A stretch of DNA of 64,000 bases from Rhodobacteraceae bacterium Alg238-R152 (GCA_900537125.1 UNRJ01000010.1:1-64000), one strand, 5' to 3'. Counted from the stretch's first letter, positions 45,009 to 54,286 are shown. A program made the numbers and translations. Notes: generated from the letters alone by a model not told the origin.

Positions 45009-45049
45009 ACCGCTTCACAGAGACACACAAAACAAACTCGGAGACAGTT

Positions 45050-45475
45050 ATGACCCCTGCCGCAACCGCCCATACCGCCGACACCCAGCACCTCAGCTGG
45101 TTTGGCAAGAGCGAGGCCTGGCTGGACAGCAAAGGCAAAGGTGCCTGGATTGCCGCCATGGTTCTTGGCTTCGTGTTCTTCTGGCCTGTTGGCCTGGCCC
45201 TTCTGTTCTACATGATCTGGAGCAAAGATATGTTCAAAAAGTCCGCCCGCAACCGCAGCTGTTCACGCCGCATGCACGTGATGTCCTCCTCCGGCAACAG
45301 CGCCTTTGACAGCTACCGTGACGAGACTCTGCGCCGTCTGGAAGATGAGCAGAAAAACTTCGAAGACTTCCTGGAGCGCCTGCGCGCTGCCAAGGACAAA
45401 TCGGAGTTTGACCAGTTCATGGACGAACGTGCCACTAAGGCCACCGAGGAACGTCGCGAGACCGAAGACGCCTAA
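45050..45475 (+). CDS. DUF2852 membrane protein
   Basis: A 141-residue protein with one or two membrane segments in AWIAAMVLGFVFFWPVGLALLFYMIWSK... (about 32-58) and a long charged C-terminal coiled coil with ETLRRLEDEQKNFEDFLERL and AAKDKSEFDQFMDERATK. This layout is typical of DUF2852, common in Rhodobacterales. Function unknown; it precedes an RDD protein and is preceded by the paired palindromes. Confidence 0.83.
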   Translation: MTPAATAHTADTQHLSWFGKSEAWLDSKGKGAWIAAMVLGFVFFWPVGLALLFYMIWSKDMFKKSARNRSCSRRMHVMSSSGNSAFDSYRDETLRRLEDEQKNFEDFLERLRAAKDKSEFDQFMDERATKATEERRETEDA

Positions 45476-45497
45476 GCGCACCCTATCTAAGCAGCCA

Positions 45498-45527
45498 CGG
45501 CGCGGAAGCCCCTTCCGCGCCGTTTTC
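45498..45527 (+). terminator. Terminator between DUF2852 and RDD genes
   Basis: CGGCGCGGAA (45498-45507) pairs perfectly with TTCCGCGCCG (45513-45522) around a 5-base loop and is followed by TTTTCT. It should end, or reduce, transcription before the RDD gene. Confidence 0.88.
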
Positions 45528-45562
45528 TATAAAGTACCGGCACCAACCCAATCGAGAGAGAC

Positions 45563-46012
45563 ATGAACCACCGCAGCTTTGCCCTACCCGATCCGGAAAC
45601 CCAGTCCGAGTTTTACGAAGACGTGACCTTCAAGCGCTTTTTGGCGTGGCTGATCGACACCGGCCTGATTTTTGTACTTTGTGTGCTGGTGCTGCCCTTC
45701 ACCGCCTTCACAGGCCTCTTCTTCTTTGGTGCGCTCTTGTTTGTCTTTGGCTTTGCGTACCGCGTGGTCACCATTGCGACAGGTTCTGCCACCTGGGGCA
45801 TGCGCCTTATGTCGATCGAGCTGCGCCAAACCGACGGCAGCCGCTTTGAACTGGGGTCTGCTTTTCTGCATACGTTGGGTTTTACGGTGTCGGTGATGTT
45901 CCCGATCCTGCAGATCATTTCGATCGTGCTGATGATCACCACGGCGCGCAAACAAGGCCTCACCGACCACGTCATGGGCTCCGTCGCCATCAACCGCGCG
46001 GCGCGGTACTGA
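45563..46012 (+). CDS. RDD-family membrane protein
   Basis: A 149-residue protein with the RDD signature in TFKRFLAWLIDTGLIFVLCV (Arg near residue 26, Asp 33) and a second helix pair. The motif TWGMRLMSIELRQTDGSRFE lies between helices, and a C-terminal amphipathic helix ends LTDHVMGSVAINR with the conserved Asp. Some RDD proteins have been linked to ion or small-molecule transport; the role here is unknown. GAGAGAC precedes the ATG. Confidence 0.86.
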   Translation: MNHRSFALPDPETQSEFYEDVTFKRFLAWLIDTGLIFVLCVLVLPFTAFTGLFFFGALLFVFGFAYRVVTIATGSATWGMRLMSIELRQTDGSRFELGSAFLHTLGFTVSVMFPILQIISIVLMITTARKQGLTDHVMGSVAINRAARY

Positions 46013-46021
46013 CGTAGATTT

Positions 46022-46061
46022 GTTGGCGCCTCGGCCACATACTTGGTCGAGGCACGCCAAC
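46022..46061 (+). terminator. Long hairpin after the RDD gene
   Basis: Outer arms GTTGGCG and CGCCAAC plus inner arms CCTCGGCC and GGTCGAGG (one G-T pair) make a 15-bp stem with a 2-base bulge and an 8-base loop. There is no T-run, so termination would be weak or Rho-assisted. Confidence 0.55.
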
Positions 46062-46192
46062 AGTCGAGCGCGATTTCGAACGCCTTTTCTTCCAGGCAGA
46101 AAGTGTCCGCGGTGCGGACTTAGATGCCGTTCAAGCCACTATCTGTAACGACCATTATGGAAAGTGAAATGCAACGAAATTGAGCGATTTGG

Positions 46193-46744
46193 TCAATAGA
46201 GTGTCGTTAGCCGAGCCATGTGCCAACGTAACATCTCAGCAGTACCTTTTGGAACAGTGGTACCTTTGGAGGATTTGATTGTGCCTTTTATCAGTTCCGG
46301 CCCTCGAACCGAACCAAAATACCTGTTCCGATAGAAGAGGACGATTTCAGTTACCAGTTGATCATTGATTTCATGTGCCGACCTAAATCCCACCAAGGAA
46401 AGATTCCAATCTGCCTCGTCAGTTGCAATGCATCTTCCGCGAAATTCGCGTACGATTTTAGCGCAGAAAGAAGCTCGTTCGGTAAGATATCTGTCGCGAT
46501 AACTAGTATAGTTTTCAGCACCATAAGGTGCAATAATTTCAATTTTTGCAGTGACTCTATGGCTGCAATTTATGCATTCGTAACGAAGCTCCGAATCTGA
46601 GGCCGAAACTGTCCATTCGCCGCCGTCTTCAAAGTTGGAGAAAAGGCGTGAAACCAAAAGCGGATAGAGCCGGTTTTCGTTAGCAAGCGCTGATGAAGCG
46701 AACCAGACACTTGTTAGTATCGCGACTACTGAGGTTAACTTCAT
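46193..46744 (-). CDS. Exported protein of unknown function in an AT-rich pocket
   Basis: A 183-residue protein with a signal peptide (MKLTSVVAILTSVWFASSALA) and a mature part containing four cysteines, including YECINCSHRV and FCAKIVREFRGRC, that could form two disulfides. There is a beta-rich C-terminus (LVTEIVLFYRNRYFGSVRG). I recognise no family. Codon use is markedly more A/T-rich than in its neighbours, suggesting recent acquisition. The ATG is preferred to a TTG 12 codons upstream; neither has a convincing ribosome site. Confidence 0.62.
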   Translation of the reverse strand: MKLTSVVAILTSVWFASSALANENRLYPLLVSRLFSNFEDGGEWTVSASDSELRYECINCSHRVTAKIEIIAPYGAENYTSYRDRYLTERASFCAKIVREFRGRCIATDEADWNLSLVGFRSAHEINDQLVTEIVLFYRNRYFGSVRGPELIKGTIKSSKGTTVPKGTAEMLRWHMARLTTLY

Positions 46745-46955
46745 AAGTATATGACTACATAAATTTTTGAATTTTTTCAATGTTCCACGCGCTCTAGTCT
46801 GAAACGGGGCTGCATAAAGTGCAAGTCGTTCAGCGCCCTGTTAGCAGTCATTGAAGCGGAATGCAGCATTGGTAAATGTGAGCCCGAAGCTGTCTTTGAC
46901 CGCACCACTTACAAAACAGCTACCCTATTCGGGAACATCCAACACCCCAAACGCA
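46745..46955. other. Spacer between the AT-rich orphan gene and the TRAP operon
   Basis: No gene, RNA or operator is visible. The DNA next to the orphan gene is AT-rich (runs of T), and the remainder resembles decayed coding DNA. Confidence 0.45.
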
Positions 46956-46978
46956 AAACGGGGGCCACTTGGCCCCCG
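46956..46978 (-). terminator. Terminator of the TRAP operon
   Basis: CGGGGGCC (46959-46966) and GGCCCCCG (46971-46978) form a perfect 8-bp stem with a 4-base loop. On the minus strand it is followed by TTTTG. It lies just after the dctM stop. Confidence 0.86.
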
Positions 46979-47004
46979 ATTCATCTTATCTATCACGCCT
47001 TGGT

Positions 47005-49359
47005 TCAGTTGCCGATCAGATCCGGTAGGATCGTCACAATCGATGGGAAGTACCATAAGATCGCTAGGCCAAGCACCTGGATGAGCACAAAGGGAATGAT
47101 GCCTTTGTAAATGTGCCCAGTCGTGACTTCTTTTGGCGCCACCCCTCTTAGGTAGAAGAGCGCAAAGCCAAACGGCGGCGTCAGGAACGAAGTCTGCAGG
47201 TTCACCGCGATCATGATGGTCACCCACTTCGGATCAAAGGTACCGCCATAGATGACCGGGCCAACAATCGGGATCACGATGTAGATGATCTCGAGGAAGT
47301 CGAGCACAAAGCCCATCACAAACAGCACCAGCATCACGATCAGGAAGACTTTGAACTCGTTATCAAACGACTTCAGGAAGCCCTGAATGTAATGCTCACC
47401 ACCAAAGCTGATCACCACCAGGTTCAAGAGCTGCGAGCCGATCAGGATGGTGAACACCATCGAGGTCACTTTTGCAGTTTCCCGAACAATTGGTGACAAC
47501 ACCTTACCGCGGAACAGCACCCAGCAGCCGAACAGCAGACCAAACATCGCAAACAGGTAGGTGCCTTTGGCCACAAAGAACGCAATCAGATTCTCGGTGG
47601 AGACAACTTCTTGGTTGATCCGCAAGTCAAAGTTCACGCCCACAAGGATCATGATGATCACCGCAAAGGTCGACCAGATGATGATGCCGCCGGAACGACC
47701 CTCATCGTGCAGGCGACGATACGCTGCCAGCATGATCGCCCCACCCGCACCCAGCGCAGCCGCCGGAGTTGGGTTTGTGATACCGCCAAGGATCGAGCCC
47801 AGCACAGCAATGATCAGAACCAGCGGTGGGAACACCACACGCAACAGTTCATTTTTGCCAAGCAAACCCGCACCATAGCGCACGCCGTAAAGCGACATCG
47901 CCAAAGGCACCGCCAGGAAGATCAGCGTCCACCCCGGAGTGGTCACCGGCGTGATCAGGATCGCATCCACGGCCAGCGCCAGCACAATGCCTGCACCACC
48001 AATCAACAATGGACGGATGTCCGCGCTTGGCGCAACGCCCCGCGCAGTTGTCAGGATCAGAGCCAGCAACAGATAGCCAATCGCCAAACCGGAGCCAATT
48101 GGCGCCGCTGCAGCAATTTTCCCAAGACGCAGCTCGGCACGCTCCTCATCACTGAGGGCCCGCGCTTCCGCAACACCACCAGCTTCGTCAATCGCAGTCT
48201 GCTCCGCAATGGCCTGATCCCAGGCAAGTTGACCATGCAAGTCGATCATCGAAGCTTTACATTGCTCTCCAACACCGGTGCGCAAGCTCGCGGTTTGACC
48301 CGCATCCGAGAAGCTGTCGACCGTAACGTCCTGAGTGCCAATCAGATTGACCTGCCCCAAAAGGATGACAGCGGCGATCAAGCCCGCCGGTACCGCGAGG
48401 AACCAGGTCATGCCTTCGCCACGTGTAATGGCTTCGCCGTTGGATGCTTCCATTTCCACCGCTGGGGCTTCTTTGGGGTTAAACATCGCGTAGCCAAAGG
48501 CATAGAGGCCATAGAGCACCGCCAGCATGATGCCAGGGATCAGTGCCGCCTGGAACAGCGTCCCAACGGAGACAACCGCTGGCTCACCCAGGAAGGTAAG
48601 CGCGTCGGAACACCCAGCCACCTGCGCACGGTTTTCCTGTGCCGCAGAGTAGAGGTCACCCGCCAACGTACCAAGTAGAACGATCACAATGGATGGCGGA
48701 ATGATCTGCCCCAGCGTCCCAGATGCTGCAATAACACCGGTTGCCAGCTTAGGGTTATACCCGTGCTTCAGCATGGTGGGCAGCGACAGCAGCCCCATGG
48801 TCACCACGGTTGCACCCACAATACCAGTGGAAGCCGCCAAGAAGGCACCCACAACCACAACCGACACGGCAAGACCGCCTGGCAGCGGGCCAAAGACGCG
48901 CGCCATGGTGGTCAGAAGGTCATTTGCGATCTTGGAACGCTCCAGCGTGATGCCCATCAGAACAAACATCACAACCGCCAGCAGTGTCTCAATGGATTGA
49001 CCGGCAAGCACACGCTCGTTCATCCGGTTGACCACAAAACTGATGTTGCGGTTCATCGCCTGTTCCCAGCCGCCCGGGAACACCGATTCTGCCACACGGG
49101 GCAAATCTGGGTATCGGAAGACCGAGATGGTGTCCGCCTTCACGCCTTGGGCGATCAGGTCGGCATACATCGCCGAGCTGCTGTCAATTGCTTGGTGTAT
49201 CAGGATCCCAGCACTGTCCAGTGCCGCAATGATCCCGAAGGAGATAACCCCTGCCCCACCAATGGCAAACGCCACTGGGAAACCGGAGAGAATGCCTCCG
49301 AAGAGGCAGAGAAAGACGATAATCAGGCCGATCTCGACCCCATCAAGTCCAAATAGCAT
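47005..49359 (-). CDS. dctM: TRAP transporter large permease (enlarged DctM)
   Basis: The ion-coupled transport subunit of a tripartite (TRAP) importer. Family motifs include AASTGIVGATVVTMGLLSLP, ASGTLGQIIPPSIVIVLLG and, near the C-terminus, MGFVLDFLEIIYIVIPI and TSFLTPPFGFALFYLRGVAP. At 784 residues it is far longer than the usual 430. The excess is a soluble insert after helix 2 (about 52-95), a second charged insert (about 330-400, DSFSDAGQTASLRTGVGEQ onwards), and several additional helices. Such enlarged DctM proteins go with the mannitol/2-oxoacid branch of TRAP systems. 17 bp after dctQ. Confidence 0.9.
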   Translation of the reverse strand: MLFGLDGVEIGLIIVFLCLFGGILSGFPVAFAIGGAGVISFGIIAALDSAGILIHQAIDSSSAMYADLIAQGVKADTISVFRYPDLPRVAESVFPGGWEQAMNRNISFVVNRMNERVLAGQSIETLLAVVMFVLMGITLERSKIANDLLTTMARVFGPLPGGLAVSVVVVGAFLAASTGIVGATVVTMGLLSLPTMLKHGYNPKLATGVIAASGTLGQIIPPSIVIVLLGTLAGDLYSAAQENRAQVAGCSDALTFLGEPAVVSVGTLFQAALIPGIMLAVLYGLYAFGYAMFNPKEAPAVEMEASNGEAITRGEGMTWFLAVPAGLIAAVILLGQVNLIGTQDVTVDSFSDAGQTASLRTGVGEQCKASMIDLHGQLAWDQAIAEQTAIDEAGGVAEARALSDEERAELRLGKIAAAAPIGSGLAIGYLLLALILTTARGVAPSADIRPLLIGGAGIVLALAVDAILITPVTTPGWTLIFLAVPLAMSLYGVRYGAGLLGKNELLRVVFPPLVLIIAVLGSILGGITNPTPAAALGAGGAIMLAAYRRLHDEGRSGGIIIWSTFAVIIMILVGVNFDLRINQEVVSTENLIAFFVAKGTYLFAMFGLLFGCWVLFRGKVLSPIVRETAKVTSMVFTILIGSQLLNLVVISFGGEHYIQGFLKSFDNEFKVFLIVMLVLFVMGFVLDFLEIIYIVIPIVGPVIYGGTFDPKWVTIMIAVNLQTSFLTPPFGFALFYLRGVAPKEVTTGHIYKGIIPFVLIQVLGLAILWYFPSIVTILPDLIGN

Positions 49360-49376
49360 TAGTTCTGCCCCTTAGA

Positions 49377-50291
49377 TCAGTGTGTGCCTTCATAGGCTTC
49401 TTCACCTTCGCCCAGCGTATCGCGGTCGAGGTATTTGCCAACGCTGCCGACGCCTTCTTTGAACTCGAGGAACGAGCGGTAGAAGAACGCAATGGCCTGC
49501 AAGAAGACCATGGCGGCAAAGCAAACAAGAAGCACTTTGAAGAGGAAATAAGCATTAAAGCCGTTGGGTGAGAAACCGATGGTTTCCACGTTCCATTTCA
49601 GGATACGGGCCTTTTTCATCAGGATTTCAACCTTGTCGGAGGCCGACACTTTTGGGGTCACAAGGTGACGCCACATAAAGAACCAACCATACATCCAGGT
49701 CAAAACCGCAACCGGCATCATGAAGAAAATGGAACCAAACATGTCAATCACACGCTTTGCACGGTGACTGATTGCTGAATACACCAGATCCACACGCACG
49801 TGGCCGCCCTGCACAAAGGTATAGGTCGCACACATACAGACGATCATCGCGTTATACAGCTTCAACTCTTCCGCCCACCAACTCACGTCAAACGTCAGCC
49901 AGTCCACGCCGTAGATCAGCGAGATCTCGGCCACGGTAAAGATCCGCTGCATGAACACAATTACGATCTGCTGCAGCACCATCAACAGGCCTGCCCACGC
50001 AAAGAAGCGGCCCACTGAATTGGCAAAACCTTCCAGAACGCGCACGCATCCCCACATGAAATTGGGTCGCGCTATTCCAACCGCCGTGACGATCAAGAAA
50101 AGCGTGAACACCACAAAGAAAAATTCGACCGAGCCACCGTAATAAACAAACCGCATCAGCGATTGTTTGTCCTCGGTGGTCTCAAGGCCTCCAATCCAGC
50201 TCAGCCACAAACCCGGATGTGTGAGCGCATATCCCGCGTTCACAAAGGCTTGGCCGATGTTGGAAAAGAACCAGACCAGACCGTCCAGCAT
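49377..50291 (-). CDS. dctQ: TRAP transporter small permease (enlarged DctQ)
   Basis: The small membrane subunit that complexes with DctM. At 304 residues it is longer than the usual 170-200. It has at least six hydrophobic segments, among them VEFFFVVFTLFLIVTAVGI, FFAWAGLLMVLQQIVIVFMQ and FGSIFFMMPVAVLTWMYGWF, plus the DctQ-type motif FVQGGHVRVDLVY in its middle. It ends in a charged tail. Its enlarged size parallels that of DctM, supporting a specialised branch of TRAP. Confidence 0.85.
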   Translation of the reverse strand: MLDGLVWFFSNIGQAFVNAGYALTHPGLWLSWIGGLETTEDKQSLMRFVYYGGSVEFFFVVFTLFLIVTAVGIARPNFMWGCVRVLEGFANSVGRFFAWAGLLMVLQQIVIVFMQRIFTVAEISLIYGVDWLTFDVSWWAEELKLYNAMIVCMCATYTFVQGGHVRVDLVYSAISHRAKRVIDMFGSIFFMMPVAVLTWMYGWFFMWRHLVTPKVSASDKVEILMKKARILKWNVETIGFSPNGFNAYFLFKVLLVCFAAMVFLQAIAFFYRSFLEFKEGVGSVGKYLDRDTLGEGEEAYEGTH

Positions 50292-50361
50292 TGTCCCCTC
50301 ATCCCCTTATTGTTTTTGGATATTTGACAGTGCTGCGATCCGCACCCTGTCTGGTATTTGC

Positions 50362-50391
50362 AAAAGGCCCCCCGGAAATCACCGAGGGGCC
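50362..50391 (-). terminator. Hairpin between dctP and dctQ
   Basis: On the minus strand GGCCCCTCGG and CCGGGGGGCC pair with one mismatch around a 6-base loop, followed by TTTTG. It sits in the 123-bp gap after the binding-protein gene, where partial termination would give more DctP than permease. Confidence 0.82.
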
Positions 50392-50414
50392 AGTTTGCTT
50401 AGTTTATCAAAGCC

Positions 50415-51497
50415 TTAGCCCATCACGCGGTCACGCTGTGCGCGGTAGAACCCTTCGGACCGTACCAGCCAACCGGAAGACGCTTTCATGCTTTCTTCCA
50501 CGGAGCCACGGACTTTGGCGAAGATTTCGTCGTCCATGTAGCCGTCCAGAGTCTCTTTGGACGCGGCGCCCATTGCATCCCAAACGCTGTCTGGGAATTC
50601 CAGAACCTTCACACCACCGGCTTGCAGACGCTGCAGCGCCGCACCGTTGTTGTTCAGGAACTGAGACAGGTTCCACTGGTGTGTGGCTGCTGCGGCAGTT
50701 TCGATGATCTTCTGGTGCGCAGGAGACAGGCTGTCGAACACTTCGCGGTTGGTTGCGAGTGTCAGAGCAGCACCTGGCTCGTGGAAGCCTGCGGTGTAGT
50801 AGAACTTGGTGATTTCCTGGAAACCAGCTTTTTCATCAGCCCAAGGACCAATCCACTCGGTACCGTCGATGGCGCCAGACGCCAGCGCTTGGTACACTTC
50901 GGAACCTGGAAGGTTCTGAACGGATGCGCCCATTTTGCCGAGCGCTTGACCGCCCATGCCAGGCATACGGAATTTCAGACCTTGGAAGTCTTCCGGACCG
51001 TTGATCTCTTTGGAGAACCAACCACCAGCCTGTGCACCGGTGTTACCCGCCAGGAAGGATTTCAGGCCAAAGATTTCGCCCAGTTCATCATGCAGCGCCA
51101 TGCCGTCGCCGTGGTGATACCAGTTCATCATCTCCTGAGCGGTCATGCCGAACGGAGCTGCGGTGAAGTACTGGTACGCAGGGTGCTGACCGGTGAAGTA
51201 GTAGTCAGCCGCGTGGTACATGTCGGCCTGACCTGCGGTCACGGCGTCAAATACTTCAAATGCGCCAACCAGTTCGCCGGCCGCTTTGATCTCGACGGTC
51301 AGGTTGCCGTCTGACATTGCGGTGATGGAATCTGCCGCGTGCTGTGCCGCGTCAAAAACACCTGCAAGGCCACGGCCCCAGGATGTCACCATTGTCAGTG
51401 TGCGCTTGCCAGAAGCGTAAGCGGGTGCCGCCAGAGTGGTGGCTGCGGCTGCGGTGCCGCCGAGTGCAGACGTCTTTAGAAAAGAACGACGATCCAT
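50415..51497 (-). CDS. dctP: TRAP transporter substrate-binding protein
   Basis: The periplasmic receptor of the TRAP system. It has a twin-arginine signal (MDRRSFLKTSALGGTAAAA) ending around AYASG. The mature domain includes LTVEIKAAGELVGAFEVFD, HPAYQYFTAAPFGMTAQEMM and LKFRMPGMGGQALGKMGAS, with the conserved substrate-carboxylate Arg of the GLKFRMPG helix. The sequence resembles the TakP branch that binds 2-oxoacids, but the ligand is not certain. It is divergent from a histidine kinase/response regulator pair. Confidence 0.9.
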   Translation of the reverse strand: MDRRSFLKTSALGGTAAAATTLAAPAYASGKRTLTMVTSWGRGLAGVFDAAQHAADSITAMSDGNLTVEIKAAGELVGAFEVFDAVTAGQADMYHAADYYFTGQHPAYQYFTAAPFGMTAQEMMNWYHHGDGMALHDELGEIFGLKSFLAGNTGAQAGGWFSKEINGPEDFQGLKFRMPGMGGQALGKMGASVQNLPGSEVYQALASGAIDGTEWIGPWADEKAGFQEITKFYYTAGFHEPGAALTLATNREVFDSLSPAHQKIIETAAAATHQWNLSQFLNNNGAALQRLQAGGVKVLEFPDSVWDAMGAASKETLDGYMDDEIFAKVRGSVEESMKASSGWLVRSEGFYRAQRDRVMG

Positions 51498-51746
51498 GTA
51501 GGTCTTCCTCCCAGAATATTGTTCAGCTCAGGTCTCCCTCCAGAGACTCCAAGCGGATCGTTGAAGTGCGGCGAGCCTAGCCCTGCCCCTACGTAGAGGA
51601 AATACCCACTACCGCGTAGAAACCGACCAAATGGCCAAAATTCCGAACCAATTTGGAAAGTTAATTTTCCGTTTACGCAGCCGTTAGCGGTAACGAAGAT
51701 GATTCTGATCTATGATTCGCCGCCAAACTTCCGTAACGAATCGAAC

Positions 51747-53174
51747 ATGCGACCCATTTGGCCCCTCCTTCGACTGTCTTACGGTCAGAAGCTGTTTCTG
51801 CTGGCAACCGTGCCCTTGCTTTTGGCGGTAGCGGGCATTTCCGTATTGGTGGCCAACCAGTCCCGGCAATTGGCGGACCGCGAAATCCGCGCTTTGGAGG
51901 CGCAACTGATCGAAGCCAAAAAAGCGGAGCTCAAAAACTACATCTCGATTGCCCGCACAGCCTTCGTCAACATCTATGGCCGTGCGGCGCCGGATGACCA
52001 CGAGGCCAAACTTGCCGTTACCCAAATTCTGTCTTCCATGCTCTACGGACAGGACGGCTACTTCTTTGTGTTTGACTACGATGGCAACAACCTTGTCAGC
52101 CCCCGTCAAACCTACCTAATTGGCAAAAACTGGCGTGGCCTGACCGACCTCAACGGCACAGAGATCACCGATCCCCTAATTGAGATTGCACGGTCCGGCG
52201 GCGGCTATCACAGTTTCGACTGGGCCAAGCCATCCACTCTCGAAACCGCCCGCATGGTCACCTACGTGGTTGGCTTGCAAGACTGGCAGTGGGTGGTTGG
52301 CACCGGCATATTCATCGATGACGTGCTAGAAAGCGTCGCCGCCGCCCGCGCTGAGGTCGAAGAGCGGGTGCAGCGCACGTCTTTCTATATTCTGGTGATC
52401 ACTGTCGCCTGCCTCACGCTCGTATTTTTGTCCGGCTTCTTCATCACCGTACGTGAGCGCCGCCTGGCAGACGCCAAACTCAAAGCCCTAACCCAACGGG
52501 TGTTTGACGCCCAGGAAGAGGAGCGCGGCCGTGTTGCGCGCGAATTGCACGACGGCATCTCCCAACTTCTCGTGGGCGTGCGCTACGCACTCGACAGCGC
52601 CACACGTCGCCTCAAAAACGGAGACGACCGCGGACTGGAGTCGCTGGACAAAGGTGTCGCCCACCTCTCCGGTGCCATTCAAGAAGTCCGCCGCATTTCC
52701 CGCGACCTGCGCCCCGGTGTGCTGGATGACCTCGGCCTCGGCCCCGCGCTCAAAGCCCTGACTGATGACTTCTCAGCCCGCACCGGTATTGAAACCCATT
52801 TCAACACCGTGGTGTTTCGTAATCGCCTCGACCAAGACGCCAAGATCGCGCTCTACCGCATTGCCCAAGAGGCGCTCACCAACATCGAGCGCCACGCCGG
52901 TGCGACCACTGTCTCCATTGACGTGCGTGGCCACAAAAAAGGTGCCACGCTGCGCATTGCCGACAATGGCAAAGGTTTGCCGCAAGAAAGGGACGCTTCT
53001 GCCCGTGGCGGCCTTGGCCTTCGCAATATGCAGGAACGTGTAGAACAACTCGACGGCACTTTGCGCATATTCTCTTCTCGCTCCGGCACGGTGATTGTGG
53101 CAGAAGTCCCGCTAAGCCACATCCTGACGCCCGAGACCGAGGGCCACGACAAGACTCGAAAGGCCAGCGCATGA
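51747..53174 (+). CDS. NarL-type sensor histidine kinase with periplasmic Cache domain
   Basis: A 475-residue membrane kinase. Helix 1 (KLFLLATVPLLLAVAGISVL) is followed by a single-Cache (sCache_2) domain at about 50-200 with QDGYFFVFDYDGNNLVSP and WQWVVGTGIFIDDV. Helix 2 (FYILVITVACLTLVFLSGFF) comes next, then a HisKA_3 phosphoacceptor ARELHDGISQLLVGV (His near 270) and an HATPase domain (EALTNIERHAGA, ADNGKGL, GGLGLRNMQERV). It is divergent from dctPQM and overlaps its regulator by four bases. The sensor probably detects the transported carboxylate. The start is uncertain; an ATG 16 codons upstream is also open. Confidence 0.87.
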   Translation: MRPIWPLLRLSYGQKLFLLATVPLLLAVAGISVLVANQSRQLADREIRALEAQLIEAKKAELKNYISIARTAFVNIYGRAAPDDHEAKLAVTQILSSMLYGQDGYFFVFDYDGNNLVSPRQTYLIGKNWRGLTDLNGTEITDPLIEIARSGGGYHSFDWAKPSTLETARMVTYVVGLQDWQWVVGTGIFIDDVLESVAAARAEVEERVQRTSFYILVITVACLTLVFLSGFFITVRERRLADAKLKALTQRVFDAQEEERGRVARELHDGISQLLVGVRYALDSATRRLKNGDDRGLESLDKGVAHLSGAIQEVRRISRDLRPGVLDDLGLGPALKALTDDFSARTGIETHFNTVVFRNRLDQDAKIALYRIAQEALTNIERHAGATTVSIDVRGHKKGATLRIADNGKGLPQERDASARGGLGLRNMQERVEQLDGTLRIFSSRSGTVIVAEVPLSHILTPETEGHDKTRKASA

Positions 53175-53821
53175 CCTCAGACACAACCATCAAAGTGATG
53201 ATTGTCGACGATCACCCCATGGTGGCGGAGGGCATCGAGTCCATATTGGAAAGCTACGACGACATCACAGTGGTCGGCACCCTCTCTAACGGACGCGAGG
53301 CAGTGGACCAATTGCCCGCACTGAAGCCGGACGTGGTGCTGATGGATCTCAACATGCCGGAGATTGGCGGGCTTACGGCCACCGAAATGCTGCTGGAAAT
53401 GGACCCCGACCTACGCGTGTTGATCCTGTCGATGCACGACAGCCCTGAATACATTTCCACCGCGCTCAGCCACGGCGCCATGGGCTATGTGCTCAAAGAC
53501 GTGCCCACCGACGAAATCAAAACCGCCATTGATGCGGTGATGGGTGGCAAGAAATACCTCTGCACCGGTGCCAAAGGCTCACTTGAGCCATCCGAGGATG
53601 GCGCGCGCGAACCGCTCACCAGCCGCGAGCAAACCGTGCTGCTGCAATTGGCCCAGGGCAAATCCAACAAAGAAGTGGCCAACGAGCTCAATATCTCTGT
53701 GCGCACGGTGGAAACCCACCGTAAGAACATCAAGCGCAAGCTGGGCATCTCCTCCACCGCCGGCCTGACCCGCTACGCCATGGAACACGGCGTCCTGCAA
53801 GGCACCGGCGTCGGGCTTTAA
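53171..53821 (+). CDS. LuxR/NarL-family response regulator
   Basis: A 216-residue regulator. The receiver domain has MIVDDHPMVAEG (acidic pocket Asp-Asp), phosphoacceptor VVLMDLNMPEIGG (Asp near 59), and the Lys of YVLKDVP near 111. The C-terminal helix-turn-helix contains LTSREQTVLLQLAQGKSNKE and LNISVRTVETHRKNIKRKL. Its ATG overlaps the kinase stop (ATGA). The likely target is the divergent TRAP operon. The 3' end overlaps the convergent VOC gene by four bases. Confidence 0.93.
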   Translation: MTSDTTIKVMIVDDHPMVAEGIESILESYDDITVVGTLSNGREAVDQLPALKPDVVLMDLNMPEIGGLTATEMLLEMDPDLRVLILSMHDSPEYISTALSHGAMGYVLKDVPTDEIKTAIDAVMGGKKYLCTGAKGSLEPSEDGAREPLTSREQTVLLQLAQGKSNKEVANELNISVRTVETHRKNIKRKLGISSTAGLTRYAMEHGVLQGTGVGL

Positions 53822-54195
53822 GCCACTATCGCCTCCCCAAAAAACACCAAATTCCTGTCGTCATCCAGCACGTGGAATTCCCTCTGTCCGTAGGGCTGAT
53901 CAAACGGCGCCCGCACCCGCCCCTCTGGCAAACTGCTCAACACCTCCCGCATGTCCTCAAACAGAGCATCGATCCCCATCACATCGATGTAAAATGACGT
54001 CTCTTTGCCTGTCATGTCCTCCGGACCATCCACTTCAATCAACCGAACGGCCACAGAGCCCCGTCGCAAAAACGCGTAGTTTTCGGCCGCAAAGCCCACC
54101 TCAAACCCCAGCACGTCGCAATAAAACGCAATTTGCCGTGCCAAATTGTTGCAGGGAACGAACGGTGTGATCTGTTTCAAACTGAAATCGCCCAT
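53818..54195 (-). CDS. VOC-superfamily (glyoxalase/bleomycin-resistance-like) protein
   Basis: A 125-residue single module with the VOC pattern ITPFVPCNNLARQIAFYCDVLGFEVGF and YGQREFHVLDDDRNLVFFGE. The Glu in REFHVLDDD could be a metal ligand. The fold covers dioxygenases, isomerases and antibiotic-binding proteins; the substrate is unknown. It is tail-to-tail with the response regulator. Confidence 0.84.
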   Translation of the reverse strand: MGDFSLKQITPFVPCNNLARQIAFYCDVLGFEVGFAAENYAFLRRGSVAVRLIEVDGPEDMTGKETSFYIDVMGIDALFEDMREVLSSLPEGRVRAPFDQPYGQREFHVLDDDRNLVFFGEAIVA

Positions 54196-54286
54196 TATAT
54201 TTCCTCAAATTTCACAAACCCAAGCCTCAGCGCAATAAACGAAAAGAATTTATACCCGAAGCAGTGCTTTTCTTTGGATTTCGCGG

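Noticed and set aside
46022..46061. Hairpin after the RDD gene as a tRNA or small RNA
   Set aside because: It has no cloverleaf, T-loop sequence or promoter; a simple 3' hairpin explains it.
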